DNA of 64,000 bases from assembly GCA_012184525.1 (NCBI GenBank), contig WOFQ01000007.1, positions 310,001-374,000 on the forward strand. Reading direction: 5' to 3'. The notes beneath the pieces were generated by a model that saw nothing but the letters and a program-made list of their open reading frames with translations, was not told where the DNA came from and ran no database searches. Numbering within the stretch: position 1 is the stretch's first letter; each line of letters opens with the position of its first letter. Of this stretch, positions 44,601 through 56,677 are shown piece after piece. This DNA comes from Xenoacremonium recifei. Taxonomy: Eukaryota > Ascomycota > Sordariomycetes > Hypocreales > Nectriaceae. The translations under genes and the position numbers were made by a program.

Positions 44601-46868
44601 GTCCTCATCGAAGATTACAGCAATCTGGTCGGGATCAGGAGGAAGTTCACATCGAAACAAAGCCATCGTGGCCATGGAAGCAAACGGAGAACACGAGTCG
44701 ATCTCCCGATGCTTCGTGTCGGAACTATGCAACCCCTTTGAGACTGGCCGAGAAGCTGACTCGCCTGGATACGCCACGAAGACATACATACTTGACTTCC
44801 TATATCAGTGCCTCCAGGAGAGTCCTCGAAAACCGACTATTGCGCATTTGTTGCTCGGCTTTAACTGTGGCGTCGACACATTGTCTGTGGATTCCAACGG
44901 TACTTTTTCGGATAGAACCTCCTTATTCCATACCCTTTTGAGGGTCCTTTTGGAGACGGCTTCGGAAGATGAGACTGGAATCCGGCAATGGCTCATTGCA
45001 GTCAAGAACCGCGTTATGCGGATCCTTCATATCCTGTGGACCTCGCCGCTCTCTGCACCCATCGTTGTAGACGAGCTACGGCAGAATGAGATCCTGTTCC
45101 ATCTCCTCATACGTGAGCAGGTCATCCAACCAAACCTCCCCTGGGAGGGACAGAGCGTTGCCATGATCGACTTTCCAATGACCGATGGCGCAGCTGCTCT
45201 CCTAGACTTCTTGGCGCTCCGCAGCATGACTCTCGAGTACATTGCCATGGAGCTATGCAGCGTCTCGCAGAGCCGCATGCCGAGTGTCAAGCGCCGGATA
45301 TTCGAAGCTCTCGACGGCCAGATCGTAGGCGATGGCAACACAACCATCAAAACGCCAACTGTGTTCGATCTTTACGACTTCCTCATTCCAGATGGCGTTT
45401 GGGAGATCCCAGCACCACCCCTACAGTTCTACAAGGATCTTGACTTGACGGTCTGCCTCGAAGATGATGGCGACGGGAACACTATTTACAACGTCGAGCG
45501 AGTCAAGGAGGTCCTACTCCTGAAGCAAAGCGAGGCCCAGAAGCAGGGCGCGGTCATTACTGCGCAGGACATCGGTATCATCGAAGCTGAGGAGGTGGCC
45601 ATAATATCGTACCTCGTCTCCTTGAACCGACAAAAACAAATCTCAACCCGGAGCCTAAGGGTACTGCGAACCTGGACCAAACTCATGCTGGTCATGATTG
45701 AAGCCAACGACTACAAGGGCGCAGCACAGACTCAATTCTACCTTCAGACGCTGCAGTCTCTTCTGCCCAGCCTTGAGGCCTTTGCTTCAGACCGCCCGGA
45801 TGAGGCGATAGAGCTGGCAAAATTGGCCAAGATTCTGCTATTCAAGCTTGATCTATCAGCAACGGCACCCGGAGCAGGCAACTCCATCAGCGACAAACTG
45901 TACCAGCTCTTCCAGATCTGCCTCCAGGCTATTGGAAAATGGGCAGGCAGCCCCATGCTCAGAGCTGTGTATTACGGCATCTGTTATCGGTACTTGACTG
46001 GCATTAATGATGAGGACACGCCCAACTCGAATCGCCCAAAGACGATGCAGACGATCCGTGTGTACGGCGAGAGGCTTTTGAACGTTATTTGCGACGATGC
46101 CTATAGCGGCGAGACAGAGAGCCAAACAGCGGCTTTGATACTGTTGGGAGCCTTGGTAAGCATGGGCCGACACGAAAAGGACGACCACGTTGTGGAAACC
46201 CTGAACCGGCTCAACTTTGTTGGCATCCTTGTGGACTCGCTACGCAACATAATGCAGGAGTGGCATGAAGTCTTCTCAAGCGGTTTGTCTGCCCCTACAA
46301 GTAGCTCTTTGACGCCCAGACTGACCCGACATTCAGGCAACGCCGACCAGCAAAACTACCAAAATGCCCGGCTTTCACTCCTTCTCGAGCTCGCGCAGTC
46401 CCGTTCGGGCGCCAAGTATCTTCTGCACTCCAACTTCTTCCGCGCCTTGGACATCTCGGGTCTCTTCGCCGCCGACCCAGAGCTGCAGACCGACGGCGCC
46501 AACCCTCGCGCCCTGGAGCAGCACTACGACCTGCTGGCGAAGGCTGTCCGCGTCATCGGCGCTGCAATCGTGAGCCGTGGCAGTCACAATGTCGTTCAGG
46601 GCCGAAGGTTCCTCACTGAGCATCGCATGCTCGTCACGCATACGCTGAAGCGCAGCGCTGGTATTGGCAACGGTGCCGCTGATGATAAGCTGGAGGAGAG
46701 GGTTGAGGACCTGGCCGATGGGCTCATGGTGGTGATTGCGGCAACGGGATTCCTTGAGGTAAGCACCCCTGCCTTAACTTACCTGACGATACTAAGACTA
46801 ATCTCCTCCAGTTCGAAAATGAAGGCATCGCGGAGACTCAGCCTCAGAACTACGCCCTATTCCACTAG
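41633..46868 (+). CDS. NUP192: Nucleoporin NUP192 (NUP205 homologue)
   Basis: Large alpha-solenoid scaffold protein of the inner ring of the nuclear pore complex; in fungi it binds Nic96 and Nup53. Exons 41633-41819, 41869-42774, 42827-46758 and 46812-46868 give 1693 residues, close to yeast Nup192 (1683). The N-terminus MAEITALDALQAFHQELRAI is followed, across intron 1, by the family-typical GTIVLDGDQYSINAHFQQTA. No enzyme motifs are present; the sequence is helical repeats throughout, as expected. Exon 2 to exon 3 joins in phase 1 (DLDK/EAQDRSTQ). The last intron is needed to reach the natural end FENEGIAETQPQNYALFH. Reading through the last intron would give a different, low-complexity tail to 46914, which is unlikely. 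Confidence 0.9.
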
Positions 46869-47626
46869 TCAGACAGGACGGACATCGAGAGAGAGAGAGG
46901 GAGGACCGCAATGAGGCGGCCGTTGGATGTGTTGAGAAGGCAAACCGTAGGATAGACGAGCACGGGCTTCAGTGGCGTTACGGGGGAAGAAAAAGGTTCC
47001 ATAACGAAAGTATCTCGTCTTTGTCGAGTGTTTGAATAAAGAAGCCAGGACAGCCAGTGCCGGCGTGTAGAACAGGGGTGTCAAAGAATTAGAAAAGTGG
47101 TGTTTGCATCGAATCTCACGAGAACAAAGGCCATTGTCACGATGTGTTTGGGGCAAGGGCAGTTCGTGGCTCTGACGTAGTTAGCATTGTCTATCCGCAT
47201 CGCCGCATCAACATAGTTGAGCAACGCAGCATCATGCCTATAGACGATTCTCCAGCCAGCCCAGCCTTCCGTGATGTGCGTCCGGAGCACATAGCATAAG
47301 TCATGACCTCGTCCATCATGGATGGCGACACCTGTACGCCGCCGCCAATAGCCTTCCTGTGCCATGCATGCTCCCCGAATGCCCCCTAGCTAAAAGCAAA
47401 TCCCTAAGGTATGAAGAATCCAGCAACAAAAAAAAACAGACCGTTGCACCCCGTCCATGCAACTCTGGGTATCTCGAAACGCAGTCGATCCGGTGGTGTG
47501 GTGTGGCGTAGTATGTGTGTGGTTGTGAATTTGTGCATGTGAATGTAGAAGCCAAGTGTGGCAAACTGCACGGATTCACCGTCGTAGAAAGGTGATCTCG
47601 CAAACAGGCAGCGAGGGTGAATCGCC
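46869..47626. other. Convergent 3' region of NUP192 and the RING gene
   Basis: About 760 bases between two converging stop codons, expected to hold both 3' UTRs. A short GA repeat sits at 46887-46899, just past the NUP192 stop. No gene is seen. Confidence 0.5.
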
Positions 47627-49516
47627 TCAAAATGTCCTGGCCTTTCGCTTGCCTTTCCGGGTCGCCGTCATGATCTTGATCTCGAGAGGCCAGAACCCTT
47701 TGGTCTTGGTGTTGTAAGACTCGCGGGCTTTCATGTCGAGCTTCTGGCGGCACATGGGGCACTTTCCTCTGGTAGCTTCGACGTGAAGGGATGAATGGAG
47801 ACACTCTGCACAAAACATGTGGCCTGGAAATGCAAAGTCAGCATTTGTTTTGGTAGTGAGGGGAAAGCGTGAGCGCGAGGCTGAGATGAGGAGACCTACC
47901 ACAGTGCGTAAGGGTAAGATTAGCGGCGTCGTCCATGCAGATGACGCACTGGAACTTCCACAGTTTGACTCGCTTGTCTACCACAGGCTTCTTCAGCTCT
48001 TCCGGGACCTCGTTTGCCTCGGTCAGGTCGATAGCAGCAACGTCATCAGACTTGAGCTCGGCACCGGGCGTCGCTTGGTTGCGGCTGTCGTCAAAGAGGC
48101 AATCGTCGTTGTCAAAATCTTTGATTTCGGTGGGCTGCGCTCGCGAGGATGCAGGTTTCCGCTGTGAGGTGGTACGCGGGGTGGCAGCAGCTGAGGTTCT
48201 CCGGCGTTTGGAGCGATGGCTGGCTTCGAGCGGAGGGCTCGAGGCCAGCTCGGGAGCCGGGCGGCTGCGGCGGGTGACGGGCGGCATGGAGGCGTCGAAG
48301 GAGCTGGAGGGCGTGATGAAGAGGCTGCGCGGGTCGACGTGTTCGGGGCTGTCGATGGAGAAGGAGGTGTTTTGCGAGTCGACGGTGGTGGTGATGGTGG
48401 AAGAGGAGAGTTGCGTCTCGGAGCGCTGAGGGCCTGGGAGGGTGAAAGCACAGGCGCCAGCGGCCGAGTTGGAGGGGTGATTAGCGAGGCCGCGTGGGGC
48501 CGAATTGCTGGCGGCGAACGGGCCCGCCAAATTTGGCCGGGGGGGGCCTGAAGGGCGCTGAGTCTGAGCCTGAGCCGGAGCCTGAACAGCCTGAACGGCC
48601 TGAACCTGGGGCGGCGCCGGAACCTGACGAACCGTCGCTGCTTGCTGGGCGGCGCGATGCCATGCGTCGGTGCTGGTAGTAATGTTGCTGCGACTATTTG
48701 CACTGCTGATACTGCTAGAACTGGCGTTGGCGCTGGGGATTGCGCCGAGGAAGGGCGGGTATGACGAGGGCGACGAGAACTGGTCTTCGGCGAGCGCTAC
48801 AAGATACGGGTCGTCCGTAATGATGTTGCCTCCGGAGGAGTTTGGGGGCAAATACGTCGTCGTCGAGGTCGTCGTCGAGGTTGCGAGAGTCTGCTGCTGC
48901 CCTTGCCCCTGCTCGGCTGTCAACACCTCGTCGTTGTCCCAGAGGATATTCGGCCCTCCGTTCACGCCCTGCGCTGGCCAGTACGTGCTTCGATTCCGTC
49001 GAGGTGGCGGCGTCACCGGCGCAACATGCACATGGTGCAAGGGGCTTGACGAGTTCGCCGCCATGGCTGGGATAGGGATGGAGAAGCGATCGTTGGAGTA
49101 GAATGGAATCTGCGGGTTCGGCCAGGGCCCATCGATCAGGAAGCCGTTGTTCAGGCCCGGGTTCAAGAGTCCGCCCTCGGCCTGCAACCCGTCGATGGGG
49201 TGCGGGAAGAGCGCGGCGGCGAGGCTTTGCTGCGAGTGCGATTCGATTCGCGCAGCAGGCGGCGTCGGGTTCGAGATGTAGCCTGCGCTGTCCCAGAGCA
49301 GTGCCGCGTTGTCTATGTGAGGCCGGACGAGCGAGGGTCAGGAGCAGATCGAAACATAAGTGTATGATACCGGGTAAATTGAAGAACAAGAGGCAAGACA
49401 AGAGCCACCCAGGGGGTACCAAAGAATGAGGAGCAAAGTAGTATGTGTCAATAGCAAAAGTGCTAACCTTGGACGAAGCGGCTGGCAGACGAGCCCACGA
49501 GAAAAGTAGGGTCCAT
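47627..49516 (-). CDS. RING-finger E3 ubiquitin ligase, SLX8-like
   Basis: Minus-strand exons 49516-49468, 49312-47900 and 47823-47627 give 552 residues. The C-terminal RING is C3HC4: CVICMDDAANLTLTHCGHMF, then CAECLHSSL and KCPMCRQKL. The intron splits the RING between LTHC-G and HMFCAEC. The N-terminal two thirds are Pro/Ser/Gln-rich and disordered. A basic patch HRSKRRRTS and acidic/hydrophobic stretches such as VAAIDLTEANEV before the RING could include SUMO-interacting motifs. The end WPLEIKIMTATRKGKRKARTF resembles fungal Slx8 proteins, which ubiquitinate SUMO-modified targets in DNA repair. The RING call is firm; the SLX8 assignment is by resemblance, and other small nuclear RING ligases (RNF4-like) are alternatives. 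Exon 1 is only 49 nt and its intron (155 nt) is longer than most here. Confidence 0.8.
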
Positions 49517-50533
49517 TGTTGTGTTGTGGTGGGAGAGGAGGGGATGGTGCGATCCCGCAATCCCGTCTTGACCTCGAGTGGCGGATGGCGAGGAGCCGGC
49601 GTGTGTTTTTTCCCGTCTCGTCGGTCGGGTCGGCTGCGGTGGATCGCTAACAGTCCGCTGAGACAGCCTGAGGCGGCGCTGGAAATGATCGCTCGTCTAG
49701 GAACAGCAGCAGCGATGAAGACCGAAAACCACTGGCGCGAGGTGGTGATAAATAATGTGCGTGCACAGAAGACAGGCCGCGAGAACCATTCAGGTCGTGT
49801 CTAACAAGACGCCAGCCATAGGACTGGTCGGAGCGCCCTGGGCGTGGCCAAGGTTATGAAGAAACAGGAATTCGCCTCTCGCTGCAGGAAACCGACGACA
49901 AAAACAGTCCTTGCTTTGTTGGGCGCCCGGACAACGTGATCTGCTGCTGCTGGCTGCTGGCTGCCGGCTGCTTGCTCGCCCGCCCGCTCGCTCCCCGTCC
50001 CGCTAGAACTGAACATCCAATGCCCTCCAGCTGACCGGCGCGGGCCAGCCTCGATGCCGGGTGTCGTACAGTCGTACGAATGGGATAGATGAAGCCATTG
50101 CGGATGTTTGGCGCTTTCTAGGCGGGGAGTCGCGCGGGCTATAAGTGCTGCGGGCGTCAACAGGGTGAGTATCGGCAGAAGAATACGGCAGATGAGCACT
50201 CACTCGATAGATCCATGAAACCCATGAGCTTGGTCTCTTACATCTTCAAAGTCTCGTTGCTGCGCGCAGCTTCATCCGGGACTGTTGCGTCAATCTCGGC
50301 GAGAGACAGGGCCAGACCGGCCCCTGTTTGCCACAGTGACGGGACCCTGCCGGATGGCGGCCCTTTGCTGCTGGCCTGAGCTGGGACACATCTTGAAGCG
50401 TTCAGTCGCCTAATATATATTCAATATAAGAGCCGACGGCGAAATCCGTCTACAAACCGGCTTCTTACCCCCTCTAGAAATGTCTGTCTTCAACTTATAT
50501 TTCCACCCTCGCGGCAGATATCAGGTGGAGGAT

Positions 50534-50870
50534 GGAAACTGCCGGGGCTTCCTCCGTACGAAGACCTTAATGTAACGCAAATCTCTGATGGTCTAGGTTA
50601 GAGTCATGCAAGGTGTCCAAATATCCCATTTGAACAAATTCATAAGCTAATTCTCTCCCTCCTTGCTTCTTGGTTCCAGCTAGAAATCAATAATGGCATT
50701 GGCCATCTCCCACTCGCCAGTCCAGCGAATTGCCTCTTTCGGCGTCCCTGCAAGATGGACTCGACATCCCTTGATCGCCCCGCCGACACTACACCGCTTC
50801 TCATTGGTCCGTTTCCACTTCGCCTTGCCTCGAGGTCCCGGCCAGACCGTCCGTGGGAGCCAGAGAGGTC
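50534..50870. repeat. Diverged direct repeat, copy 1
   Basis: Shares ordered blocks with copy 2, including TTCTCTCCCTCCTT, ATCAATAATG, CAGCGAATTGCCTCTTTCGG and TCTCATTGG followed by CCGTTTCCACT. Copy 1 has extra sequence at 50570-50645 that copy 2 lacks. Its nature is unknown; it could be an old element or a duplicated gene fragment. Confidence 0.8.
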
Positions 50871-51133
50871 CTATGGAAGCCAAAGAGGTGTCAAGCCATC
50901 ATAGCACATATAAGATTTAGTCACCTGCGTCGCAGCTTTCCCTCCATTCCTCGTGTTCTTTTTCAATAAGAATATGCGCGTGAGGATGAGTATCTACAGG
51001 CAGCGAACCTGACAGGACATTTGGCTGCCACCGTTGAGCTGCACCGCCAGAGCTGCACATTTGTCACTCTGAGGTGCGTCAAGAATGAACTCTGTTCATA
51101 ATGTGGCTCTTTATTTGCTACGAACGACTTTTA

Positions 51134-51634
51134 TCAAGTTTTCAGGTGCTCCAGCGAGTGTCCCTCAGATTCGACTCCCCAGCCCCCAAACTCCAGTCTT
51201 ACAGATTTCGAAGTCCACTCTGCATTCTTGCTACTCTTCCCATCACTCATTATTCTTTTGTTCGTGCCCCAAAGGCTGCCGGCCGATGATGACGAGTGTT
51301 CCGCAAAAGTCTGAGGCCAGGGTATTCCTAGAACAAAAAAAAAGGTGTCAGCCAAAAGGTTGAGTGAGGTTGGCTCCCCTCATGCATATAAAAATGTTCG
51401 TCGTGCTTGCCGAAGCTCAGATCGTACTCATACAACTCACTGGGGGTCTCCACCTGGATGCTAGGAATACCATCTGTGCCGATGATGATGAAAATGTCTG
51501 AGGCCAGAGTGTTTCTTGTTAAACTCAAGAGAAGATGGAAGCCGGTACCTGGAATTTTCAGGTACAACAAGCTGTCCTTACCGATCGTGACTGTCAAATC
51601 TGTCTGTTTAAGTAGTGAATACTGGACGAGTTAA
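51134..51634 (-). pseudogene. Possible decayed gene or duplicated exon pair
   Basis: On the minus strand, one frame near 51520-51470 reads NTLASDIFIIIGTDG. A second copy near 51330-51275 reads NTLASDFCGTLVIIG, with a few bases inserted. A polypyrimidine tract ending TTCTAG (51339-51330) precedes the second copy like an intron acceptor. Between them lies ETPSELYEYDLSFGKHDEHF. I do not recognise the family and could not build a complete gene, so this may be a pseudogene, a gene with unusual splicing, or chance open frames. Confidence 0.25.
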
Positions 51635-52159
51635 GCGAGTATGAGTAGTCAGACAAGCGAGTAATACTCCAGCCAAGAGCTACGGTGGTGTTTATATGAC
51701 GAATAGGGCAGCTAGGCCCATATTTGAGAGAACTGCGTCTTCATCCAGTCGAGGTCTGGCCTGCATAATGCTTGCCATTCCAGTTTGCAGATTCAACGTT
51801 TTTACGCGAGCTTACTGATATGGCAGGGGCTGCTCCCCAGCCGTTGTTTAAGTTGTCCCAGCATCAGGTAGGAACAGCTGGATCAACAACCATTTACAAT
51901 TGGACGAACGACAAGATATAATAGTGACTGCGGCCCCAGCAAGAGCACGCCACACATCACTCTTGCGGAGCACCATACAATTCTCTCTCCGTCTACCCAC
52001 CTCAGGTATTATATAAGGTATTTCTGCGACGGAAAATAGACACTACTCGAGCTGCCTCAACGCAACGAAAATATGAAGATTGGGTAGAAAGAAAGCTGCT
52101 GCGGAGTCTCATATACGGATCAGAGGTGACTTATGATAACTACCTAATTGTCATGTGAC

Positions 52160-52425
52160 AGAAAAACTCCGGGGTTTCCCCTATATGAAGGCCTTGATAT
52201 CATATAATTCTCTCCCTCCTTACTTCTTAGGTCCAGCCAGAGATCAATAATGCCACTGGCGTCTGATCTCCCTCCCACTGATTAGCCCAGCGAATTGCCT
52301 CTTTCGGCTTCCCAGCCAGACGGGATGGACTCGACCCCGCCAGCATTATACCGGTTCTCATTGGCCCGTTTCCACTAGACTGCCGTCCCCTTGCTTTCAG
52401 GCCAAACCCTTGCCCCGCCTTAGAA
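52160..52425. repeat. Diverged direct repeat, copy 2
   Basis: Same orientation and block order as copy 1 about 1.55 kb upstream, with many substitutions and small indels. It starts near CTCCGGGGTTTCC and runs to the CCGTTTCCACT block and slightly beyond. It lies about 250 bases upstream of the MIP1 start codon. Confidence 0.8.
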
Positions 52426-52677
52426 CCCAGCCAGCGTCATGCACCGTAATGGACGGGGGCTAACTAATCCTCCTCCGTATCCGTCCACGCCAGGTCTCTG
52501 CTTTACGGGGCCTCGACCCCCATGTCTGTCCAGGCAAAGGTTTCCTGCAACACCAAACGCCACCATCACGAACCTGCGCGTCGATTCGCATCAGTTTTGG
52601 GCTCATTCGAAACTCGCTGAATCATCAGCGACGAACCCTCGAGATCCCTTCGTCATGCTGAGGCCGCTGCGATAAGC

Positions 52678-55600
52678 ATGTTCTCCCCTGTCTCGGGCCA
52701 TCTGCCGCGAGCGTCCACGGCCAGCTTCATCCGCATTGCCCGTCACCAGGCATTCCGTCGCCATGCTTTGCGCGCGCATGTGCGATGGCTGGCCGCGGTC
52801 GCCAACGAGCTCAACCTGAAGCAGCGCAATGGTCTAGCTCGTAAGTCGCCCCTGTGTGCGCGAGAATCCCTTCATCTGCTGTTAACACCATGCTTCAGTG
52901 CCCTCACATGCACGATACAATGAGATTGGAGTTCAGCAACTCAGCTCACACGTCTTCGACCAAATCTTCCCCGACGGCTGCAAAGCACCTCCCCCCGAAC
53001 TTGTCGAACTCTCAAAAGATCACCTGCGACGACATGACCTGCTGGGAAAGAACACAGACAAAACCGACCCCATCGCCTTTGATCTCCCGCCCCTTCAGGG
53101 CCGCACTCTCGATCAACACTTCTACAAGCTAGGCACAGACTGCGCAGAGCCGTTCCTCACATACGCCAAACAATTTGCGCGAGCGAATGCCCCTCCTAAA
53201 CCCAGGAAATGGATGCGACAGAGCGGCTGGACCAAATACTATCCCGATGGACGGACTGAAAAGGTTGATGCGCCGGACGAAAGCATGCTCTGCTTCGATA
53301 CTGAGGTCATGTGGAAAGAGGGCCCATTTGCAGTGATGGCATGTGCCTCCAGTCCTACTGTGTGGTATGCCTGGCTGTCGCCGTGGCTTCTAGGCGAGTC
53401 CAAGAACGACAGGCACTTAATACCGTTGGGCGATCCTACCAAGGACCGAATTATTGTCGGTCACAACGTCGGCTACGATAGGGCGAGGATCTTGGAAGAG
53501 TACGACGTGAAACAGACGCGGAATTCTTTCCTTGATACCATGTCCTTACACGTGGCTGTCAATGGAATGTGCTCTCAACAACGACCGACCTGGATGAAGC
53601 ACAAGAAGAATCGGGAGTTGCGAGAGAGGGTTGCCAGCCAGACAGCAGATCATGATCTGGCTCAACTCTTAAGTAACAAGAGCATGCACGATGAAGAGGA
53701 GCTATGGGTGGAGAGAAGCTCAGTGAACTCTCTCCGAGATGTCGCCAAATTCCACCTCAATGTCACCATCGATAAGGCAATCCGTGACGATTTTGGAGAG
53801 TTAGATCGTGATGGCGTTTTGGCTAAGCTGGATGAGTTGATGGACTACTGCGCTGCAGACGTTTCCATCACTCACCGGATATACCAGATCGTCTTCCCCA
53901 ACTTTCTCGAGGTTTGCCCTCATCCCGTCAGCTTTGCCGCTCTCCGACATCTTTCCTCCGTCATTTTACCCGTCAATAAGTCTTGGGATGCATACCTCGC
54001 CAATGCTGAGGCAACCTACCAAAAGCTTAACGAGGCGGTACAAGAACGACTCATTGGCTTGACCGAAAAAGCTTTGGAAATCAAGGATGACGCTGAGAAG
54101 TGGCAGAATGACCCCTGGATGCAACAACTTGACTGGTCCGGACAAGAGATCAAGATGGTCAAGGGCAAGCGGAAGAATGACCCTCCTCGTCCCGCGGCAA
54201 GGCAAAAGAAGCCCGGGATGCCGAAATGGTACAAGGACCTCTTCCAGAAGAACGACTCGCCGATTAATATCACAGTTCGCACACGCATTGCGCCTTTACT
54301 TCTCAGGCTCTGCTGGGATGGGCACCCCCTTTTCTGGTCCGATCAATACGGATGGACGTTCCGAGTACCTCGTGCAGAGAGCGCCAAGTATACTGCGAAG
54401 CAGATGATTCAATGTGTCTTTGACGAATCGGAACCAATTTTACGAGACGATCGACACCACACATACTTCAAGCTCCCCCATAAAGACGGACCGACTGCTC
54501 GCTGCGCGAACCCCATGGCCAAGGGCTATCTTACTTATTTTGAGAACGGGACCCTCTCCTCAGAGTACCCCTACGCCAAGGAGGCCCTTGAGATGAACGC
54601 CTCTTGTTCTTACTGGATCAGTGCCCGGGACAGGATCATGTCACAAATGGTAGTCTATCAGGAAGATCTTGGCCAAGGGAAGAAGCGCAAGACGAAGAAG
54701 AACGCCAGCGAGAGTCAAGGCTTCATCCTTCCACAGGTAATCCCCATGGGAACAATCACCCGAAGAGCAGTGGAAAACACCTGGCTCACGGCAAGCAACG
54801 CAAAGAAGAACCGCGTTGGTTCAGAGCTTAAGGCAATGGTCAAGGCTCCTGAAGGATATTCGTTTGTGGGCGCAGATGTGGATTCAGAAGAACTCTGGAT
54901 TGCCAGCTTAGTCGGTGATGCCACCTTCAAACTACATGGAGGAAATGCCGTCGGCTTCATGACACTGGAGGGCACCAAATCTGCGGGGACAGATCTGCAC
55001 TCGCGGACTGCGTCAATCCTAGGCATCACCAGAAACGACGCCAAAGTCTTCAATTACGGTCGCATCTACGGTGCCGGCTTGAAGTTCGCTGCGACACTCC
55101 TCCGCCAATTCAACCCGTCCTTGTCCGAAAAGGAGACTACCGATGTGGCTTCAAAACTCTACGCCAACACGAAGGGCACTAAAACAAATCGCAAGACTCT
55201 ATACAAACGGCCGTTCTGGCGAGGAGGTACAGAGTCTTTTGTATTTAATAAGCTTGAGGAATTTGCAGAACAAGAGCGGCCAAGGACTCCCGTTCTAGGA
55301 GCTGGCATCACAGAGGCTCTCATGGGAAGATTCATCAACAAGGGCGGATATCTCACGTCTCGAATCAACTGGGCCATTCAGTCGTCAGGTGTTGACTACC
55401 TCCACCTTCTCATTGTGGCGATGGATTACCTCATCAGGCGCTTTAACATTGATGCTCGCTTGGCCATCACAGTCCACGACGAGATTCGATATCTGGTCAA
55501 GAATGAGGACAAGTACCGCGCGGCGATGGCGCTCCAAGTGGCAAACCTTTGGACCCGTGCCATGTTCGCGCAGCAAGTCGGCATCAACGACCTTCCTCAG

Positions 55601-56152
55601 TCCTGCGCATACTTCTCTGCAGTAGATATTGACCACGTTTTGCGAAAGGAGGTCGATATGGACTGCATCACCCCCAGCCACATCACCCCTATTCCTCATG
55701 GCGAGAGTCTAGATATCGCAACTCTGCTCGGGAAAGGCGACGAGGCCAGGCTTGATCCTGAAATTGTTCCTGACGCCAAATACGCACCTAATCTCGACAA
55801 CATCGAATACAAGCCCCGCGTCCCTGTCATGCAGGCCATCCAAGAGACGGCCGGGGAAACACTGCCCTTCTTGAAGGCCCAGATCGTCAGCAACGACCAA
55901 GAACTTCGTGACATCATCAAGGATGTTCAAAAGGCGAAGATCGCCGCAGAGGGGAAGAAGGAGAAAGCGCCCTCCAAGCGAACGCTTAAAAATGTCCTTC
56001 CTTATCATGCCCACCCACAACTTGTACCCATGGACGAACCAATGTCTGTGTCCGAGGCTATGAGCATGAAGTATCGTAATGGGTACGACAAGAGTAAATG
56101 GCAGTGGGCGAACCGTTCATCGAAGACCCCGAGGCCACACTCGAGAATGTAA
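52678..56152 (+). CDS. MIP1: Mitochondrial DNA polymerase gamma catalytic subunit
   Basis: Family A DNA polymerase that replicates and repairs mitochondrial DNA, with 3'-5' proofreading. Exons 52678-52840 and 52899-56152 give 1138 residues. Residues 1-42 are Arg/Ser/Ala-rich without acidic residues, as in a matrix-targeting presequence. Exonuclease motifs: Exo I CFDTEVM (D188, E190), Exo II VGHNVGYDRARI (D248), Exo III YCAADVSITHRIY. Polymerase motif A is GADVDSEEL (D714), motif B is RNDAKVFNYGRIYGAG, and motif C is TVHDEIRY (D915, E916). A spacer region between the exonuclease and polymerase parts is rich in Lys. About 190 residues follow motif C, including a fungal-type C-terminal extension. 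The 58-nt intron joins NGLA/LPSHARYNEIG in phase 1. Confidence 0.96.
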
Positions 56153-56677
56153 GGCGGTCATCACAAACACCCCGATCTGGTTGTACACCTTCTTTACTAT
56201 TTTTATTGAATCACGACTGTGTTTATACGGCCGATGTATGATATCCGAGGATTGTATACAACATCTGGTTTGGGAGGATTCACGGTTCTGAGTATTTTGG
56301 CGTTGGCTCAGAAAATGGAGATGTATGAAAGAAACGGCCATTGTATATTTATAATATCTCTTGTAAATTGGATAAATAACGTCCTAAATCCGTTGAAACT
56401 TAAGTCGCATGGGTGATGAGCTACCAGGAGCTTTGTGTCCGGCCGCGGTCTCTAATCAGACTTATTAGGGAACAATGCCGTCATGGTGGTGCTGGCCGAA
56501 GAATCGACGTCACCACATTCGACGTCATCCAATTGCATCTTCAGAGCATCGTCTAGACAATTTTTTGGATTGTTTGTATTAAATAAGGTGGTTTCTCATG
56601 TATTTCAGCTCCTGGTTATGGCGCTTGGAAGAGATTGGCCCAACTAAATTACCACTCACGCGAGCATCTCACTCACC
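56153..56677. other. Intergenic: MIP1 3' side and SDR promoter
   Basis: About 525 bases, AT-rich on the MIP1 side. It contains two CGACGTCA elements 15 bp apart, upstream of the dehydrogenase. No gene is seen. Confidence 0.5.
56505..56527. promoter_or_regulatory. Paired CRE-like elements CGACGTCA
   Basis: CGACGTCA occurs at 56505-56512 and again at 56520-56527, in the same orientation, about 150-175 bases upstream of the SDR start. GACGTCA is close to the ATF/CREB-type bZIP site TGACGTCA. Function is inferred from sequence and position only. Confidence 0.45.

Larger units (their letters stand above)
49517..52677. other. 3.2-kb gene-poor region with diverged repeats
   Basis: Lies between the divergent SLX8-like and MIP1 genes. 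No intact gene is supported. It contains two diverged copies of a sequence near 50534-50870 and 52160-52425, and a smaller duplicated segment at 51281-51350 and 51478-51545. The right end must hold the MIP1 promoter and leader. Confidence 0.55.

Noticed and set aside
46759..46914. Read-through C-terminus of NUP192
   Set aside because: It retains a canonical GTAAGC...CAG intron and ends in an Arg/Glu low-complexity tail. The spliced form gives a conventional end.
48023..48703. 226-codon minus-strand frame within the SLX8-like gene
   Set aside because: Pro/Ser/Arg-rich shadow frame of the disordered coding exon.
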